DNA from: Peribacillus simplex NBRC 15720 = DSM 1321
Lineage (GTDB): Bacteria > Bacillota > Bacilli > Bacillales > DSM-1321
DNA length: 64,000 nucleotides
Assembly (NCBI RefSeq): GCF_002243645.1
Contig: NZ_CP017704.1
Coordinates: 4,544,001-4,608,000, forward strand
Direction of reading: 5' to 3'
Part shown: positions 62,263 to 64,000 of the stretch, piece after piece
Layout of the letters: each line of letters opens with the position of its first letter
Numbering within the stretch: position 1 is the first letter of the stretch
Notes under the pieces: generated by a model
The model's input: the letters and a program-made list of their open reading frames with translations, nothing else
What the model was told of the DNA's origin: nothing
Databases searched by the model: none
Position numbers and translations under genes: made by a program

Positions 62263-62336
62263 CTAAAATATAGGAAAGTCTTTGGAGAACCAATTACAAA
62301 TATACGAGTCGTGAAGGTTAGTTTCAGTTTGTAGAC

Positions 62337-62374
62337 AAGGGTTTCGGAATGGTTTCATTCCGAAACCCTTTTTA
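62337..62374 (+). terminator. Terminator of sodF-like gene
   Basis: Perfect 15-bp stem AAGGGTTTCGGAATG / CATTCCGAAACCCTT around GTTT, then T-run. Confidence 0.9.
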
Positions 62375-62522
62375 AATCAATGGCGCCCTTCATTTTACGA
62401 CGATGGTACCATTTGATCTAAACTAATCATCTCGCTGAAAAAAGCATCTTTATCACCTTAATACTTGTATTTTAAAACAAATAACTGAAGGTAAAAGTTG
62501 TTTTATCTAAAAGTTAAACAAA

Positions 62523-62718
62523 GTTGATTGGAATGGGTGTGCGAGGCTTCTGCGGGAAAAGCCCGTCCAAGGGAGACCTCACAGGCGCAAAGGCGCAGAG
62601 GGCGGACCGCCCGCGGAAAGCGAGTGCCCTACGCTCCAATCAAACGTTGGAGTTTTTACAGACCCTCAAAAAAACTGAAGACAAACTTGATTTTCATCGA
62701 ATTTGTCTTTAGTCTGAC
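62523..62718. repeat. Dispersed palindromic repeat, copy R3
   Basis: A non-coding block opens with GTTGATTGGA and runs through GCTTCTGCGGGAAAAGCCCG, CCAAGGGAGACCTCACAGG and GGCGGACCGCCCGCGGAAAG to TCCAATCAAAC (62645). It is the reverse-orientation homologue of 5988-6112. The tail GAGTTTTTACAGACCC... leads into the closing hairpin AAGACAAA / TTTGTCTT (62678-62708) and AGTCTG as in R1 and R2. Open frames across it are chance. The rest of 62375-62522 shows nothing recognisable. Confidence 0.82.
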
Positions 62719-63049
62719 ACGAGTCATGAAGTTTCGTTTTTTTTTTTTGCCTGAAATTTTGTATCAAGAATTTTTTAGGGAAAATCTGGGAAAGATATGA
62801 AGAGGGAGCAGCAAATTTTATTTGAAAGCGACTTATGATTCTCATTTGGATATTATAATTAGATTGAAAAGGAGATGATATCATCTCACGAAATAATGAG
62901 CATGTGTCTTATTTAAATCCTTGAAATAACATTGGAAATGTGTTAAATATGCTACTTTTAAGTACTATGGGTTTTTAAAAATAATTAATTTATATCAATA
63001 TAAAAACTGTGACCAATTTGTGAACTTAAAAATTATTAAGGTATATTTA
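62719..63049. other. A/T-rich intergenic leader region before ahpC
   Basis: About 330 bases with a T12 run (62738-62749) and strongly A/T-rich sequence. No gene or RNA family recognised; the ahpC promoter with PerR box begins at its right end. Confidence 0.5.
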
Positions 63050-63080
63050 TTGACTAGTTTCTATTTAATAATTATTATAA
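63050..63080 (+). promoter_or_regulatory. ahpC promoter with PerR box
   Basis: TTGACT (63050-63055), 17-base spacer, TATTAT (63073-63078). TAATAATTATTATAA (63066-63080) matches the PerR box TTATAAT-N-ATTATAA at 14 of 15 positions and covers the -10, so peroxide should derepress the gene. Confidence 0.75.
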
Positions 63081-63121
63081 ACAGGAGCAGATAAAAAAAT
63101 TAGCTATTGGAGGAATTTATT

Positions 63122-63685
63122 ATGTCATTGATCAATAAACAAGTTGAAGATTTTAAAGTACAAGCTTACCATGCAGGAGAATTCAAAGAAGTTACACTTG
63201 AAGATGTTAAAGGAAAATGGGCAGTATTCTTTTTCTACCCAGCTGACTTCTCTTTCGTATGTCCAACTGAATTAGCTGATCTTCAAGATAACTATGAAAC
63301 ATTCAAGGAAATTGGTTGTGAAGTTTACTCAGTTTCAACAGATACTCATTTCAGCCACAAAGGGTGGGCTGATGCTACTGATACAATCGGTAAAATCCAA
63401 TATCCAATGTTAGCTGACCCAGCAAACGTTTTATCCCGTCAATTCGGTGTATTGATTGAAGAAGATGGATTGGCTCTACGTGGAACTTTCATCGTAAATC
63501 CAGAAGGACAAATTAAAGCATACGAAATTAATGACCTAGGAATTGGCCGTAATGCTGAAGAACTTGTAAGAAAAGTTCAAGCTGCACAATTCGTAGCGGA
63601 ACATGGAGATAAAGTTTGCCCTGCAAAATGGACTCCAGGTGAAGCTACTCTTGAACCAAGCCTAGACCTTGTAGGTAAACTTTAA
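63122..63685 (+). CDS. ahpC: Alkyl hydroperoxide reductase subunit C (peroxiredoxin)
   Basis: The 187-residue typical 2-Cys peroxiredoxin of the AhpC class has peroxidatic C47 in FFYPADFSFVCPTELADLQD and resolving Cys in GDKVCPAKWTPGEATL; the catalytic Thr/Arg environment is intact. The frame extends 5 codons upstream, but ATG 63122 has GGAGGAA at 9 bases and gives the usual MSLINKQVEDFKVQAY. A terminator hairpin separates it from the flavoprotein gene that probably reduces it. Confidence 0.97.
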   Translation: MSLINKQVEDFKVQAYHAGEFKEVTLEDVKGKWAVFFFYPADFSFVCPTELADLQDNYETFKEIGCEVYSVSTDTHFSHKGWADATDTIGKIQYPMLADPANVLSRQFGVLIEEDGLALRGTFIVNPEGQIKAYEINDLGIGRNAEELVRKVQAAQFVAEHGDKVCPAKWTPGEATLEPSLDLVGKL

Positions 63686-63776
63686 TTTTAATGGGATGGT
63701 CCATTTAAACAGGTAATGGACATACCCAGCATTGATTACGATTACTGGGACAATTCGTCCTACAAGATCTTATGAC

Positions 63777-63813
63777 AAAAGGCACTTACCTAAAATAAGT
63801 GCCTTTTGTTTTT
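63777..63813 (+). terminator. Terminator/attenuator after ahpC
   Basis: Perfect stem AAAAGGCACTTA / TAAGTGCCTTTT around CCTAAAA, then GTTTTTC. Confidence 0.88.
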
Positions 63814-63862
63814 CAAAATAATCAGTTTTGCACGTATTATCATTCAGCAAGGAGCACAAAAG

Positions 63863-64000
63863 ATGAAAAAAATATATGATTTATTAATTATTGGTGGCGG
63901 ACCTGCGGGCCTCTCAGCCGGCGTTTATGCAGGAAGAGCTAAGTTAAAAACAATAATTCTTGAAAAAGGGACTGGCGGCGGACAAGCTGCAACTACGTCG
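63863..64000 (+). CDS. Thioredoxin-reductase-like flavoprotein, 3' end cut by window edge
   Basis: Forty-six codons are visible. The product begins [20 protein letters not shown], with the FAD dinucleotide-binding motif [16 protein letters not shown] and then [13 protein letters not shown], as in thioredoxin reductases and the C-terminal part of AhpF. The FAD domain starts at residue 5, so the tandem thioredoxin-fold N-terminal domain of normal AhpF is missing. AAGGAG is 8 bases before ATG. Likely the electron donor system for AhpC, perhaps through a separate small redoxin. Confidence 0.85.
   Translation, partial: MKKIYDLLIIGGGPAGLSAGVYAGRAKLKTIILEKGTGGGQAATTS

Noticed and set aside
62524-62800. 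Two open frames (62 and 90 codons) in the region downstream of sodF
   Set aside because: They lie within the GC-rich palindromic repeat R3, are not shared with the other copies, and have repeat-like composition.
1-64000. CRISPR arrays, prophage, insertion-sequence transposases, rRNA or tRNA genes
   Set aside because: No regularly spaced repeats, integrase/transposase families (xerD is the housekeeping recombinase) or rRNA/tRNA sequences were recognised.

Overview
The window is a stretch of low-GC, Gram-positive, spore-forming Bacillaceae chromosome. Its gene order follows the Bacillus subtilis yqiW-yqj-yqk-fur-xerD-deoB-dacF-spoIIA-spoVA-lysA-ypuA-scpAB-ypuI region almost gene for gene. A methylmalonyl-CoA mutase locus (absent from B. 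subtilis) and the sequence style suggest a Peribacillus (Bacillus simplex group) relative; that placement is inference. Most genes have strong AGGAGG-type ribosome binding sites, and U-rich hairpin terminators end most units.

Layout. 1-5.2 kb: mutA (cut by the left edge), mutB and meaB, the B12-dependent propionyl-CoA route. 5.4-9 kb: bacilliredoxin BrxB, a long repeat element, and the artPQR amino-acid ABC transporter. 9.1-17.6 kb: YqjA, a secreted L,D-transpeptidase, the 31-residue membrane peptide Prli42, methylmalonyl-CoA epimerase plus carboxyltransferase, peptidase YqjE, a decayed CheW-like gene, DNA polymerase IV and 6-phosphogluconate dehydrogenase. 18-29.7 kb: zwf (opposite strand), RNase Z, a squalene/phytoene-synthase-like protein, a TrpXYZ-type ABC transporter, racA, a glyoxalase-fold protein, proI with a proline T-box leader, YqjP and YqjQ. 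29.8-41 kb: a DUF3221-type lipoprotein, an NlpC/P60 hydrolase, an SOS-controlled polYB-YolD pair, YqkB/D/E, convergent ohrR/ohr separated by a second repeat element, YqkF-MciZ, NudF-EndoQ, a GNAT enzyme and SpoIIM. 41-56 kb: fur-yqzK-xerD, the deoB-punA-pdp nucleoside salvage genes, dacF, spoIIAA-AB-sigF, a purine permease, a reduced spoVA operon and lysA. 56-64 kb: YpuA, RibT, YpuF, a YjcZ-type peptide, scpA-scpB, YpuI, a Fe/Mn superoxide dismutase, a third repeat, and a PerR-controlled ahpC followed by a thioredoxin-reductase-like gene cut by the right edge.

How the genes fit together. mutAB-meaB, mce and the YqjD carboxyltransferase cover propionyl-CoA to succinyl-CoA, except for a biotin carboxylase/biotin carrier subunit, which is not in the window. 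zwf and gndA give the oxidative pentose phosphate pathway. deoB-punA-pdp recover (deoxy)ribose phosphate and bases. Sporulation genes are frequent (racA, mciZ, spoIIM, dacF, spoIIA, spoVA, YjcZ-like). Recognisable sigma-H sites lie upstream of racA and spoIIAA, a sigma-G site upstream of spoVAA, and candidate sigma-E sites upstream of spoIIM and mciZ. Stress control is visible as LexA, OhrR and PerR operators.

The most unusual signal is a family of dispersed palindromic repeats. Two of the three copies lie between two near-identical copies of the local transcription terminator, as if insertion had duplicated the hairpin. Other points of interest are a spoVA operon without spoVAC/AD/AEB, a degenerate CheW-like relic, an isolated perfect 22-bp hairpin between divergent genes, and several genes too short for routine gene calling.
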